DNA of 64,000 nt from NCBI RefSeq assembly GCF_907165195.1, contig NZ_OU015584.1, positions 3,110,978-3,174,977 on the forward strand, read 5' to 3'. The notes below the pieces were generated by a model that had not been told where the DNA came from, did not search any database, and saw only the letters and a program-made list of their open reading frames with translations. A program made the position numbers and the translations under genes. Positions 35,812 to 44,444 of this stretch are shown here, piece by piece (positions within the stretch are counted from its first letter, which is position 1; the number at the start of each line of letters is the position of its first letter). The stretch comes from Parvicella tangerina (GTDB lineage: Bacteria; Bacteroidota; Bacteroidia; Flavobacteriales_D; Parvicellaceae).

Positions 35812-37251
35812 ATGTCGGTAAGAAGTTTGTCTCCTGAAGTAATTTGGAATCATTTTGAAGACTTGAATGCAGTTCCTCGACCATCAAAAAAAGAAGAACG
35901 TGTGATTGCGTTTATGAAAGAATTTGGAAAAAAATTGGAGCTGGAAACTTACGAAGATCCCGCAGGTAATGTGATCATCAAAAAACCTGCAACTCCAGGA
36001 ATGGAAGATAGACAAACGGTTATTTTACAAGGTCACTTAGACATGGTTCATCAGAAGAATGCGGAAACCGACTTTGATTTTGACACGCAGGGCATCCAGA
36101 GCTACATCGATGGAGAATGGGTTAAAGCAAAAGGAACTACATTGGGCGCAGATAATGGAATGGGAGTAGCAGCTGCGATGTCTATCCTTTCATCAAAGGA
36201 TATTCCTCACCCAGCTATTGAAGCTTTGTTCACCATTGATGAGGAAACTGGAATGACAGGTGCGTTTGAATTAGAACAAGGAATTCTAGAAGGTACAATC
36301 TTACTAAACTTAGACACTGAGGATGATGATGAATTCTCGATAGGTTGTGCGGGGGGAATTGACACGAATACTTCTTACCACTACACCCCAGAATCACCAA
36401 AAGGAACTTTCGCATACAACATCACAGTAAAAGGTCTGAAAGGTGGACACTCAGGTATGGACATCCATCTCGAGAGAGGAAATGCGAACAAAATCATGAA
36501 CCGATTAATTGCAGAGGGGCAGGATTACGGGGTTCAAATCGCTGAGATCAACGGAGGAAGTTTAAGAAATGCTATTCCTAGAGAGTCTTTCGCGACTGTA
36601 GTCGTAAACAGCGAAGACTTCGCTGAAGCAGTTGACCTTGCAAGTGAAGAGATCAAGGACGAGTTTGCCATATCAGACGGTGGATTGAAGATTGAGATTA
36701 CAAAGTGTGACATTCCTGCTGAAGTAATGAGCATTGATGAAACTAACAAACTTATTCAGGCAATATTTGCCGTTCACAATGGCGTTTACAGAATGAGTAT
36801 GGCGATTGAAGGTTTAGTAGAAACCTCCTCATCTCTGGCTCGTGTTATTGTTAAGGATGGGAGTTTTAAGACATTGTCTTTGCAAAGAAGTAGTGTAGAA
36901 AGCAGCAAAATGGATGTTGCTCATACGGTTGGGTCTGCATTTGCGTTGATGGGTTGCGAGGTAGAACATACAGGATCATACCCTGGTTGGGCTCCAAACC
37001 CTGACTCTACCATTCTAAAAACAATGGAGCCTATTTACAAGAAGATGTTCAACGAAGATCCAGACATTAAAGCTTGTCACGCAGGTTTGGAATGTGGGAT
37101 TCTCAATGAACGATACCCTGGATTGGATATGATCTCTTTCGGTCCAACCATTAGAAATCCGCACTCTCCAGATGAAATGGTAAATATTAAATCCGTTGAG
37201 AAATTCTGGAACTTTTTACTGGAAGTCTTGAAAGAGACGCCTAAAAGGTAA
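35812..37251 (+). CDS. pepD: Aminoacyl-histidine dipeptidase (cytosol nonspecific dipeptidase)
   Basis: The 479-residue M20 metallopeptidase cleaves dipeptides with broad specificity. Zinc-ligand motifs are QGHLDMV (H75, D77 at 73-79), GADNGMG (D114) and DEETGMTG (E144/E145). HAGLECGIL and ISFGPTIRNPHSPDE lie in the C-terminal catalytic region. Length is normal for bacterial PepD. It has its own promoter and is divergent from mscS. Confidence 0.95.
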   Translation: MSVRSLSPEVIWNHFEDLNAVPRPSKKEERVIAFMKEFGKKLELETYEDPAGNVIIKKPATPGMEDRQTVILQGHLDMVHQKNAETDFDFDTQGIQSYIDGEWVKAKGTTLGADNGMGVAAAMSILSSKDIPHPAIEALFTIDEETGMTGAFELEQGILEGTILLNLDTEDDDEFSIGCAGGIDTNTSYHYTPESPKGTFAYNITVKGLKGGHSGMDIHLERGNANKIMNRLIAEGQDYGVQIAEINGGSLRNAIPRESFATVVVNSEDFAEAVDLASEEIKDEFAISDGGLKIEITKCDIPAEVMSIDETNKLIQAIFAVHNGVYRMSMAIEGLVETSSSLARVIVKDGSFKTLSLQRSSVESSKMDVAHTVGSAFALMGCEVEHTGSYPGWAPNPDSTILKTMEPIYKKMFNEDPDIKACHAGLECGILNERYPGLDMISFGPTIRNPHSPDEMVNIKSVEKFWNFLLEVLKETPKR

Positions 37252-37254
37252 TGT

Positions 37255-37288
37255 ACCAATTTGAAAGTTTAACAATGTATCAATTGGT
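37255..37288. repeat. Small intergenic hairpin element after pepD
   Basis: ACCAATT at 37255-37261 and AATTGGT at 37282-37288 flank low-complexity sequence with AACAATGTATCAATTG words. It lies between the pepD stop and the start of the next gene and may be a weak terminator or a member of the hairpin elements described elsewhere in the window. Confidence 0.4.
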
Positions 37289-37294
37289 CCATTT

Positions 37295-37747
37295 ATGAGA
37301 GTTTTTTTCGCCTTGTTGTCCTTACTGTTATTTGCAACCTTACCTTCCTGTTCTACTAGCGAATGTGAGCGAAAACTTGAGAATGATTATCCAGAGATTC
37401 CGACTTACATAAAAAACCAAGAATTAGCGAAGCATTCAGAAGTAACTTGCACGGTCAAAGAACATAATTCTTACACGTTTTATGGTTATCAGGAACCTGA
37501 AGGCAAATGTCATTTCTTTGATGTGGAATTGACGTTAGAAAATGTCTTAATTACCACCTTTTCTTTTCTGATTGACGATAAAAGGCAATACGATATTCTC
37601 GTCTACGAATTTGAAAGTGATGAAGACCTCGAGAAATTCAAAAAATTCATACCAGACGCATCGCTATACTACGAAAAGAACAAAGAGATTCATGATTTTT
37701 TTGAAGCCAAGGATAAGGTTTACCTCTATTTTCATGGGATTCCTTAA
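37295..37747 (+). CDS. Lipoprotein of unknown function
   Basis: The 150-residue protein has a signal peptide and a lipobox LPSC (Cys19; RVFFALLSLLLFATLPSC), so it is probably lipidated. The mature part has no family I recognise and is mixed alpha/beta with a likely disulfide-capable Cys set (near residues 24, 52 and 70). It follows pepD by 43 bp, possibly co-transcribed, and its end overlaps convergent trmB by 4 bp. Confidence 0.6.
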   Translation: MRVFFALLSLLLFATLPSCSTSECERKLENDYPEIPTYIKNQELAKHSEVTCTVKEHNSYTFYGYQEPEGKCHFFDVELTLENVLITTFSFLIDDKRQYDILVYEFESDEDLEKFKKFIPDASLYYEKNKEIHDFFEAKDKVYLYFHGIP

Positions 37748-38427
37748 TCAATCGAAAACCTAACGTACTTCGTCTTAATATCTTGAGCCAGCCATTTACT
37801 TTCATAGAAGGTTCGAATTCCCATTTTGTAATGGATCTCATCTTCTTCTGGAGTCTGAGGCAGTAATTCTCCATATACATCCCAGGAGTGCATGTGATTC
37901 TTGTAGTTGTGCTCTTCGATTTGCTCTAGGGTATATTCAAATAGTAAATCACTATCTGTCTTCACATTGATCACACCATCTGGTCTTAAAAACTGCTTGT
38001 AACGCGCCATAAACAAGGGTGAGGTCAATCGTTTTCTTGGACGTTTAGGTTGAGGGTCGGAAAAAGTTAACCAAATCTCTGCAACTTCATTCTCTCCAAA
38101 GTACTGATCGATGAAATCCACTTTGGTTCTGATAAAACCTGCATTATCAATTCCTTCTTCCAAACAAGTCTTTGCACCTCTCCAAATACGAGCTCCTTTG
38201 ATATCCACACCAATGAAGTTGTAGTCTTTGTACCTTCTTGCTAAACCAACTGTATACTCTCCTTTTCCACAGCCTAATTCTAAAATGATCGGCTTATCGT
38301 TTCCGAAGAACTCCTGACTCCACTTTCCTTTCCACTCATGTCCGCCTTTGATGTCCTCCATCTCGGGTTGCAACACATTGGAGAAATCCTCCATTTCGGC
38401 AAATCGCTTTAGCTTGTCTTTTCCCAT
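37744..38427 (-). CDS. trmB: tRNA (guanosine(46)-N7)-methyltransferase
   Basis: The 227-residue SAM-dependent enzyme methylates G46 in tRNA. The glycine-rich motif LELGCGKGEY is at 49-58, FIGVDIKGARIWRG follows, and the catalytic WLTFSDPQPKRPRKRLTSP is present. A TAAATTTG box is only 4 nt from the ATG. Confidence 0.95.
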   Translation of the reverse strand: MGKDKLKRFAEMEDFSNVLQPEMEDIKGGHEWKGKWSQEFFGNDKPIILELGCGKGEYTVGLARRYKDYNFIGVDIKGARIWRGAKTCLEEGIDNAGFIRTKVDFIDQYFGENEVAEIWLTFSDPQPKRPRKRLTSPLFMARYKQFLRPDGVINVKTDSDLLFEYTLEQIEEHNYKNHMHSWDVYGELLPQTPEEDEIHYKMGIRTFYESKWLAQDIKTKYVRFSID

Positions 38428-38431
38428 GCCG

Positions 38432-38439
38432 CAAATTTA
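38432..38439 (-). promoter_or_regulatory. -7 promoter box of trmB, adjacent to the start codon
   Basis: TAAATTTG on the minus strand ends 4 nt before the ATG at 38427 (intervening CGGC). Transcription would start at about the ATG. Confidence 0.55.
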
Positions 38440-38554
38440 TGGAAACTTTGTTTCAATGAATAAATGCACCAATGAAACAATTGATGAATTTGTTCGGTCA
38501 TAAAAAAGAAGCATTTTTTCCTTTCATACCATTGAGCAGCCGCTTTTTGACAGT

Positions 38555-38670
38555 TGTCATATTGAGCGAAGTGCAACGTAGTCGAAATATCTCACGCCAA
38601 ATAATAGCTAGATTTCTTCGCTCCTTGCTTCTCCATAGCGGCTACGGGAAGACAAGTCGTCCGAAGTGAC
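38555..38670. repeat. REP-like intergenic inverted repeat (TGTCATATTGAGCG family)
   Basis: The left half begins TGTCATATTGAGCGAAGTG and ends GTCGAAATATCT. The right half, in reverse complement, begins TGTCACTTCGGACG and ends GCGAAGAAATCT. The two halves are thus diverged inverted copies of the common Bacteroidota motif TGTCAxxTTGAGCGxxGTCGAAAxATCT. No gene is present between trmB and cbpM. Confidence 0.7.
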
Positions 38671-38681
38671 AAAAAAGAAAA

Positions 38682-38966
38682 CTATTCTTCGAATCCAGAA
38701 AGCTTATTCCTAAGCACGATCAGTTCTTCGTTCATTTCATCCATTCGATCCAGCAAGTTCAATATCACATCAATTCCCTCAAAGTTGATATCCAGGTCTG
38801 AGTGAAAGCGGATTATTTTTTCAATTCTCGGTAAATAAGAACTTTCTACATAACCTTCTTTCACCACCTCAATCAACCCATACTCCTCCATCGTAAGAAT
38901 TAGCGTACGCTCAACTTTATGCCCTGAACAAATCTCTTCAATTGCTATTAATGTTTTTGATTCCAT
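38682..38966 (-). CDS. cbpM: Chaperone modulator CbpM
   Basis: The 94-residue protein is of the CbpM/MerR-like family, with LIAIEEICSGHKVERTLILTMEEYGLI and YLPRIEKIIRFHSDLDINFEGIDVILNLLDRM. CbpM binds the J domain of CbpA and inhibits its cochaperone and DNA-binding activity. It follows cbpA by 8 bp, the usual cbpA-cbpM pair. Confidence 0.92.
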   Translation of the reverse strand: MESKTLIAIEEICSGHKVERTLILTMEEYGLIEVVKEGYVESSYLPRIEKIIRFHSDLDINFEGIDVILNLLDRMDEMNEELIVLRNKLSGFEE

Positions 38967-38974
38967 ATCTAATT

Positions 38975-39877
38975 CTATTTACGCATTGCTGCCAATTGTT
39001 TGAATAACTCCTCCTCTTTTTCGGATAAATTTGTGGGTAAAACCACATTATAAGTGATGTATAAGTCTCCAAATTGCCCTTCTTTCTTATAAACAGGCAT
39101 TCCTTTTCCTGTTAGCTTTACCTTCGTTTGACTTTGTGTTTGTGGCTTAACTTTAAGCTTCACCTTTCCAGTTAACGTGTCAACAGTTATCTCACCACCT
39201 AGCATTGCCGTATACAAATCAAGATCAACCACCTTATACAAATTGCTTTTATCACGTCTAAAGGAGGTGTTATTATCAATGATGAACGTAATGAATAAAT
39301 CTCCTTTCGGTCCACCATTCATTCCTGGACCACCATGTCCTTTTATCTTGATCGTTTGTTGATTCTCTACACCCGCAGGTATCGTAATTCTAATATTCTT
39401 ACCATTTACCGTAAGTGTTCTTTTTTCAGAGGTTAAAATATCGGTTAGATTCAGGTGCAGTTCGGCATTGTAATCCTGTCCTCTGTAGCGCACTTTTCTT
39501 CCTCCAGCTCCACCACCAAACATTGAGCTAAAGAAATCGGAATAATCATCTTCATCAAACCCTCCTTGCCCAAACGGGTTCCCTTGCTGTCCACCTGAAT
39601 AGCTACCACCCCTAGTTCTCCCTTCTCGCTCAGCCTTTTCAAATTCATCCGCATGCTGCCAGTGCTCTCCGTATTTATCGTATTTCTTTCTGTTTTCAGG
39701 ATCACTGAGTACTTCATTTGCCTCACTCACTTTTTTGAACATCTCCTCCGCTTTCTTGTCATTGGGGTTAACATCAGGGTGATACTTTCTGGCCAACTTC
39801 CGATAAGCTGATTTGATCTCTTTTTCAGTGGCGGCTTTGGATACACCAAGAACCTTGTAATAATCAATAAAACTCAT
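38975..39877 (-). CDS. cbpA: DnaJ family co-chaperone CbpA
   Basis: The 300-residue type II J-domain protein stimulates DnaK. The HPD motif is at 33-35 in KYHPDVNP; a G/F-rich linker follows (about 85-125, [23 protein letters not shown]); then the two beta-sandwich substrate-binding domains ([34 protein letters not shown]). It lacks the DnaJ zinc finger, as CbpA does. A TAACTTTG box is 24 nt upstream. Confidence 0.93.
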   Translation of the reverse strand: MSFIDYYKVLGVSKAATEKEIKSAYRKLARKYHPDVNPNDKKAEEMFKKVSEANEVLSDPENRKKYDKYGEHWQHADEFEKAEREGRTRGGSYSGGQQGNPFGQGGFDEDDYSDFFSSMFGGGAGGRKVRYRGQDYNAELHLNLTDILTSEKRTLTVNGKNIRITIPAGVENQQTIKIKGHGGPGMNGGPKGDLFITFIIDNNTSFRRDKSNLYKVVDLDLYTAMLGGEITVDTLTGKVKLKVKPQTQSQTKVKLTGKGMPVYKKEGQFGDLYITYNVVLPTNLSEKEEELFKQLAAMRK

Positions 39878-39901
39878 AGATCATTAAAATATTAAATCAA
39901 T

Positions 39902-39909
39902 CAAAGTTA
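39902..39909 (-). promoter_or_regulatory. -7 promoter box of cbpA-cbpM
   Basis: TAACTTTG on the minus strand, 24 nt before the cbpA ATG. No heat-shock-type element was recognised. Confidence 0.5.
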
Positions 39910-39972
39910 AGCATTGTAAAATAGCAAAAAATGACCTTTTTCATTATTTTTAGGCAATAGAATCAGTTATCC

Positions 39973-40722
39973 ATGGGTATACAGACGATTATAATTGAAG
40001 ATGAAGAAGCGAGTAGAGAAACACTAAGAAACTACTTGACAAAATACTGTCCACAAGTTGAAATCATTACAGAGTGTAAGAATATTATTGAAGGTAAAGA
40101 AGCCATTGAAAAACATTCTCCTCAATTGATCTTTCTGGATGTAGAAATGCCTTTTGGAAATGCCTTCGACCTGATTGAGCAACTCGAAAAAATCGATTTC
40201 AAAATCATTTTTGTTACAGCTTACAGCAATTATGCAATGAAAGCGATTAATCATAGCGCGAGCTACTACATCCTTAAGCCTATAGATATCGAGGAACTTG
40301 AAACTGCTGTTCAAAAGGTGGAAGAAGAGTTAAAAAAAGAGGATGGTGATGACCTTCAGTTGCAGACAAAAGTGTTGTTAGAAAACCTCCAGAACAACGC
40401 TAATAAAAAAGTCGTCTTACCAACGCTTGAGGGGTTTGAAGTGGTAGATATGGAAGACATTCTTCATTTGGAGGCTAATGATAACTTTACTAATTTCTAT
40501 TTGAGAGACGGAAGTAAAAAAGTGATTTGTAGGACGCTAAAGTTCTATGAGGATGTCCTAAAAGATTCTGGTTTCATGCGCATCCATCGATCACATATGG
40601 TCAACTTGAACTACATAACCTCTTACAAAAAAGGAAAAGGCGGACAAGTGGAGTTAACAGATGGTTCGGTGGTGGATGTTTCAGCTAGTAAGAAGGATGA
40701 ATTATTGAAGTGGTTTAGTTAG
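39973..40722 (+). CDS. LytTR family response regulator
   Basis: The 249-residue protein has an N-terminal receiver domain with phosphoacceptor Asp56 (LIFLDVEMPFG) and a C-terminal LytTR DNA-binding domain (about 150-245). Its segments DMEDILHLEANDNFTNFYLRDG and FMRIHRSHMVNLNYITSY are typical. No histidine kinase is adjacent, so the partner is encoded elsewhere. It overlaps the next gene by 1 bp. Confidence 0.92.
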   Translation: MGIQTIIIEDEEASRETLRNYLTKYCPQVEIITECKNIIEGKEAIEKHSPQLIFLDVEMPFGNAFDLIEQLEKIDFKIIFVTAYSNYAMKAINHSASYYILKPIDIEELETAVQKVEEELKKEDGDDLQLQTKVLLENLQNNANKKVVLPTLEGFEVVDMEDILHLEANDNFTNFYLRDGSKKVICRTLKFYEDVLKDSGFMRIHRSHMVNLNYITSYKKGKGGQVELTDGSVVDVSASKKDELLKWFS

Positions 40723-41249
40723 TGGAGTTCCAATTTATATATACAGATAGACTCAAACTAAGACTAGTGGATCAGCAAGTAATGGACAAAGTCTTTGCTG
40801 CCTATTCCCACGAGGAACTCATCTCATTTTTCGGAGAAGTCATTGCCGAAAAAGAGATTGAAAGATATCATGGTGGTACAAGCATGTATAATAGAACTTT
40901 TTTGTACTTCCAGATGATTCTGAAAGACTCAAACGAACTCATTGGCTGGTGTGGCTTTCACACATGGTATACGAACCATAGTAGAGCAGAAATAGGTTAT
41001 ATGATCTTTGATGAAAAAAACATGGATCATGGGTACATGAGCGAGGCAATGAGCGCAGTAATTGAATATGGGTTCCATGAAATGGAACTTCACCGCATTG
41101 AAGCCATGATTGGAAAGTATAACAGGCCTTCTCTACGACTCATGAACAAGTTTCACTTTGAAGAAGAGGGATGCCTGAGAGAACATTACTTCACTGGAGG
41201 AGTTTACGAGGACTCTTTGGTATTTGGGTTGATCAAACCACAGAAATAA
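40722..41249 (+). CDS. GNAT family N-acetyltransferase
   Basis: The 175-residue protein is of the RimJ/RimL-type GNAT class, with EIGYMIFDEKNMDHGYMSEAMSAVIEYGF (acetyl-CoA loop region) and IEAMIGKYNRPSLRLMNKFHFEEEG. The substrate may be a ribosomal or other protein N-terminus but is not known. It starts with GTG at 40722 overlapping the LytTR stop, so the two are translationally coupled. Confidence 0.88.
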   Translation: MEFQFIYTDRLKLRLVDQQVMDKVFAAYSHEELISFFGEVIAEKEIERYHGGTSMYNRTFLYFQMILKDSNELIGWCGFHTWYTNHSRAEIGYMIFDEKNMDHGYMSEAMSAVIEYGFHEMELHRIEAMIGKYNRPSLRLMNKFHFEEEGCLREHYFTGGVYEDSLVFGLIKPQK

Positions 41250-41287
41250 AAATCCCCGATCATCCCGAAAAATCGGGACATCGAGGA
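41246..41287 (-). terminator. Terminator after the beta-barrel gene
   Basis: The nested stem TCCCGA/TCGGGA (41263-41268 with 41273-41278) plus outer arms TCCCCGAT/ATCGAGGA is followed by a T-run on the minus strand. It lies 37 bp after the stop at 41324. Confidence 0.75.
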
Positions 41288-41323
41288 CTTCATTAAACAT
41301 AAACAAAAAATGATGTGATTATC

Positions 41324-41818
41324 CTATAATCTCACGGAAACTCCTAAATTCATTGGAGCCCATGCGTAGCCAATGGCCAAATAAAGCGAGCCTTTGGACG
41401 AAAAATGCCATCTTCCTCCAGCTTGCAGATTTAGGTCGATACGAAGACCACTGTAAACATAATTACCTCCAGCATAACGAATACCAGCCTTTGCTTTTGC
41501 AAACACATCGAAACGCTCATCCATATCAGGTATTAACCAGTCGAAATAATAGTGACCAACAACACCAGGATTAAAGATCATATAGTTGTGATAAATAACA
41601 CCTGTCTCCGTAAGGTAACCATACCTTCCCATACCAAGTCCTAAAGACGGGCCTATCGTCAAGTTATCATCAAGTATCGGGATTTCATAATCCACATTGA
41701 AGACTCCACCTTGATAGGTTCCGAAACTTGGTCCGAGATAAAAATTCAATTGACTTTCTTGTGCCTGAATCCCCAAGGCTCCAATGAACAGTCCAAGAAT
41801 TAATACTAACCTTCTCAT
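41324..41818 (-). CDS. Small outer-membrane beta-barrel-like protein
   Basis: The 164-residue protein has a signal peptide (RRLVLILGLFIGALGIQAQ). The mature part is rich in Gly, Tyr and Phe with alternating strands (LNFYLGPSFGTYQGGVFNVDY, GLGMGRYGYLTETGVIYH, GGRWHFSSKGSLYLAIGYAWAPMNLGVSVRL). It ends in an amphipathic strand with a C-terminal Leu, typical of outer-membrane barrels. The start overlaps the yqeY stop by 4 bp, so they form an operon. No family assigned. Confidence 0.65.
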   Translation of the reverse strand: MRRLVLILGLFIGALGIQAQESQLNFYLGPSFGTYQGGVFNVDYEIPILDDNLTIGPSLGLGMGRYGYLTETGVIYHNYMIFNPGVVGHYYFDWLIPDMDERFDVFAKAKAGIRYAGGNYVYSGLRIDLNLQAGGRWHFSSKGSLYLAIGYAWAPMNLGVSVRL

Positions 41819-42267
41819 AATGAAGCTAATTTTTCTTTCACCACTTTAGAAATAAGACCTCCATCTGCCTTTCCTTTGAGCTGTCCCATTGCAGCGCCCA
41901 TTACCTTACCCATATCAGAAGGCCCAGTGGCTCCAACTTTAGCGATAACTCCTTGCATTACCTCTGCGATAGCTTCTTCACTCATCTGCTCAGGCAAGTA
42001 TTTTTCAATTACATCCGCCTGGAAGTTCTCTGTTTCAGCGAGGTCTTCTCTATTCTGTTCAACATAAATTGCTGCTGCATCTCTACGTTGCTTATACAGC
42101 TTCTTCAATATCGACAGCTCGGCATCCTCCGTTATATCTCCACCACCCTCTTTAGTAGCTTCTAATAATAGAGCTGCTTTAATTGCTCTTAAAGCTTCCA
42201 GCTTGCCCTTCTCTTTGGCAAGCATGGCCGCTTTTATATCTTGATTGATTTGATTTGTTAAACTCAT
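41815..42267 (-). CDS. yqeY: GatB/YqeY domain-containing protein
   Basis: The 150-residue protein is of the YqeY family (MSLTNQINQDIKAAMLAKEKGKLEALRAIKAALLLEATKEG, then DEYKQRRDAA-type and EKYLPEQMSEE). It resembles the tail domain of GatB but occurs alone; the role is unclear, perhaps related to tRNA. Its position after ftsZ is common in Bacteroidota. It overlaps the beta-barrel gene by 4 bp. Confidence 0.92.
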   Translation of the reverse strand: MSLTNQINQDIKAAMLAKEKGKLEALRAIKAALLLEATKEGGGDITEDAELSILKKLYKQRRDAAAIYVEQNREDLAETENFQADVIEKYLPEQMSEEAIAEVMQGVIAKVGATGPSDMGKVMGAAMGQLKGKADGGLISKVVKEKLASL

Positions 42268-42281
42268 GTATTTTCTGATTT

Positions 42282-42382
42282 AGACTTCAAGACCCTTAGA
42301 TTTTAAGACTTCGCTTCGCGATTAAGACACCTTCTTAGATTAATTTATCGTTAGAAGGGGCTTAATGTCTTAATATCTTTTG
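42282..42382. repeat. Hairpin element A, between yqeY and ftsZ
   Basis: This 100-bp element has words TTAGATTTTAAGAC (42296-42309) and GGCTTAATGTCTTA (42359-42372). A TCGC-TTC-GCGA hairpin is at 42311-42321 and a CCTTCT/AGAAGG stem at 42330-42358. The words and stems recur in element B upstream of ftsZ. It fills the gap downstream of ftsZ. Confidence 0.7.
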
Positions 42383-42395
42383 GTCTTTGTGTCAA

Positions 42396-44294
42396 TTAGT
42401 CAACATTATCATGCAAGAAAGAATTGTTACCACTCAATCCTGTCTTTCCATCTTCACCTTCCTTATTCTCACCTAATGTAAATCTAGACCTTTGTGTTTC
42501 AGAAGAGTGTGGCACATCCTCTAGGCGGATATTTCTTCTCAAATACGCAGGCTCTTTCTCCAACTCATTCAACCCTTCTGCTGATTTCATCTTAGATCCA
42601 GTTTGACGAATTCTTTCTTGTCTCATTCTTGCCAGGTCAGCATTATCTTCAACTGAAGGTTGCGTTTCATTTTCTGACTTGTTTGAAACCGTCCAGTCAT
42701 TCTCCTTTGACGCTTCTTTTTCATCTTCCTCGTCCAGCATGTATCTAATCTTCCCATCTTCAGACTTTGCTGGCTGTTCTGCGGAAGACTCCAAATTAAA
42801 TGATCTCACCTCTTTCTCCGGTGTTGACTCATCATCTAACCATGTCTTATTTACTGGCTGCTCCTCTTCATTCGTTTCATTTACTGGAGGCTGAAAATTC
42901 CATTCAGTAGTGTTGTTCTCAGCTGCTGGCTCGTCAGTAGAGGCATCTTTATTATCCGTCAAATCCAATGTAAACATTGTCTTTTGAACAGGTTGCTCCT
43001 CTTTTGGCTCTTCTGTTTCATCCTCTACTTTATTCTCAGGAGTAGATGCTGAAAAATCATTTGTTTCTTCTGCTTTGGACTCAGGTGTAGCGTTTGGAGA
43101 CCAGTTAGATTCCACCTCTGAAGTAGGCTCTTTTGTCTCTTCATCAGTAACTTCTGGAGCTTCTCTCTTTACAATATATGCATCCTCAGAATCATTATCC
43201 TCCTCATTCTTAATTGAATTCTGCACAGGACTGGCAATTGGATTCTGAATAGGAGCAGTGATCATTGTAGGTCTTTCTTCTTCCAGATTCACTCTTCGTC
43301 TTTCTGGCTCTTTTTGCGGAAGGCCGGTATCAACATTTGTCTTAAACCCAGTTGCAATCAATGTAACACTTAATTTATCTCCGAGTGTCTCATCGTATCC
43401 GTGTCCCCAGATCACATCTGCAGTGCTTCCAGCCTCATCCTGGATATAGTCAGTGATATCTGCGATTTCATCCATTAATACTTCTTGATCTCCGTAAGTG
43501 ATATTTAGAAGAACGTATTTGGCACCAACGATCTGGTTATCGTTTAACAGTGGTGAAGACAGTGCTCTTTCAACGGCTTGTTGCGCTCTGTTCTCACCTT
43601 CAGCAGCAGCGCTACCCATAATAGCCACTCCACTATCTCTCATTACAGTATTCACATCGTTAAAGTCAACGTTTATCGCACCGGTAACGGAGATTACCTC
43701 AGCAATACCTTTAGCTGCTGTAGTCAGCACATCATCAGCTTGAGAGAAAGCATTCGCTAATGTAAGGTTACCGAACATTTCTCTAAGTTTATCGTTATTG
43801 ATGATCAAAAGGGTATCTACCGCTTCTCTCATCTTATCAATTCCTTCTTCGGCTTGAGTTCTTCTCTTTCTACCTTCGAAAACGAAAGGAACCGTTACAA
43901 TTCCAACAGTAAGAATTCCAAGTTCCTTGGCCAGTTTAGCAATAACAGGGGCTGCACCAGTACCTGTACCACCACCCATTCCTGCAGTTACGAATACCAT
44001 TTTCGTATTCTTTTCTAATATCTCTCTGATATCATCCAGGTTCTCAATAGCTGCATTCATTCCCACTTCTGGCAAAGATCCTGCACCTCTTCCTTCAGTT
44101 AGGCTAGAGCCCAGCTGAACTTTCAATGGAACCGGACTAATATCTAGGGCTTGTTGGTCTGTATTACACACCACGAAATCCACCCCTTTTATTCCTTGAC
44201 GGAACATGTGATTAACAGCATTGCTGCCGCCACCACCAACTCCTATCACTTTTATGATAGACGAGCTGTCTTTAGGTAAATCAAATTTCATCAT
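42396..44294 (-). CDS. ftsZ: Cell division protein FtsZ with long C-terminal linker
   Basis: The 632-residue tubulin homologue assembles the division ring. The GTP-binding signature GGGTGTG is at 107-113 and the T7 synergy loop is in the NVDFNDVNTVMRDSG region. The conserved domain ends near residue 325; about 250 residues of acidic, Glu/Thr/Ser-rich linker follow. The conserved peptide PAYLRRNIRLEDVP, which binds FtsA, lies near residue 580. Two adjacent ATG codons (44294, 44291) are possible. The gene is bracketed by homologous hairpin elements A and B. Confidence 0.97.
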   Translation of the reverse strand: MMKFDLPKDSSSIIKVIGVGGGGSNAVNHMFRQGIKGVDFVVCNTDQQALDISPVPLKVQLGSSLTEGRGAGSLPEVGMNAAIENLDDIREILEKNTKMVFVTAGMGGGTGTGAAPVIAKLAKELGILTVGIVTVPFVFEGRKRRTQAEEGIDKMREAVDTLLIINNDKLREMFGNLTLANAFSQADDVLTTAAKGIAEVISVTGAINVDFNDVNTVMRDSGVAIMGSAAAEGENRAQQAVERALSSPLLNDNQIVGAKYVLLNITYGDQEVLMDEIADITDYIQDEAGSTADVIWGHGYDETLGDKLSVTLIATGFKTNVDTGLPQKEPERRRVNLEEERPTMITAPIQNPIASPVQNSIKNEEDNDSEDAYIVKREAPEVTDEETKEPTSEVESNWSPNATPESKAEETNDFSASTPENKVEDETEEPKEEQPVQKTMFTLDLTDNKDASTDEPAAENNTTEWNFQPPVNETNEEEQPVNKTWLDDESTPEKEVRSFNLESSAEQPAKSEDGKIRYMLDEEDEKEASKENDWTVSNKSENETQPSVEDNADLARMRQERIRQTGSKMKSAEGLNELEKEPAYLRRNIRLEDVPHSSETQRSRFTLGENKEGEDGKTGLSGNNSFLHDNVD

Positions 44295-44329
44295 TTTATT
44301 TTTTGTTTTTGTTTGTTTCTAATTCATCG

Positions 44330-44420
44330 ACTGTAAGACTTTTAGATTTTAAGACCTCGCTTTGCGGTCAAGACCCTTCTTATATTATCTCAACCTAAGA
44401 AGAGGCTTAATGTCTTATAT
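44330..44420. repeat. Hairpin element B, between ftsZ and ftsA
   Basis: This element is homologous to A: it shares the 14-bp words TTAGATTTTAAGAC (44342-44355) and GGCTTAATGTCTTA (44404-44417). It has a CTTCTTA/TAAGAAG stem (44376-44382 with 44396-44402) and a GC-rich hairpin near 44353-44369. Outer TAAGAC and GTCTTA can also pair. Confidence 0.7.
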
Positions 44421-44444
44421 CGTATAGCCTTTCAGTCCCATTAC

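Noticed and set aside
37255-37288. A regulatory riboswitch before the lipoprotein gene.
   Set aside because: Only a short AT-rich inverted repeat; no conserved aptamer features.
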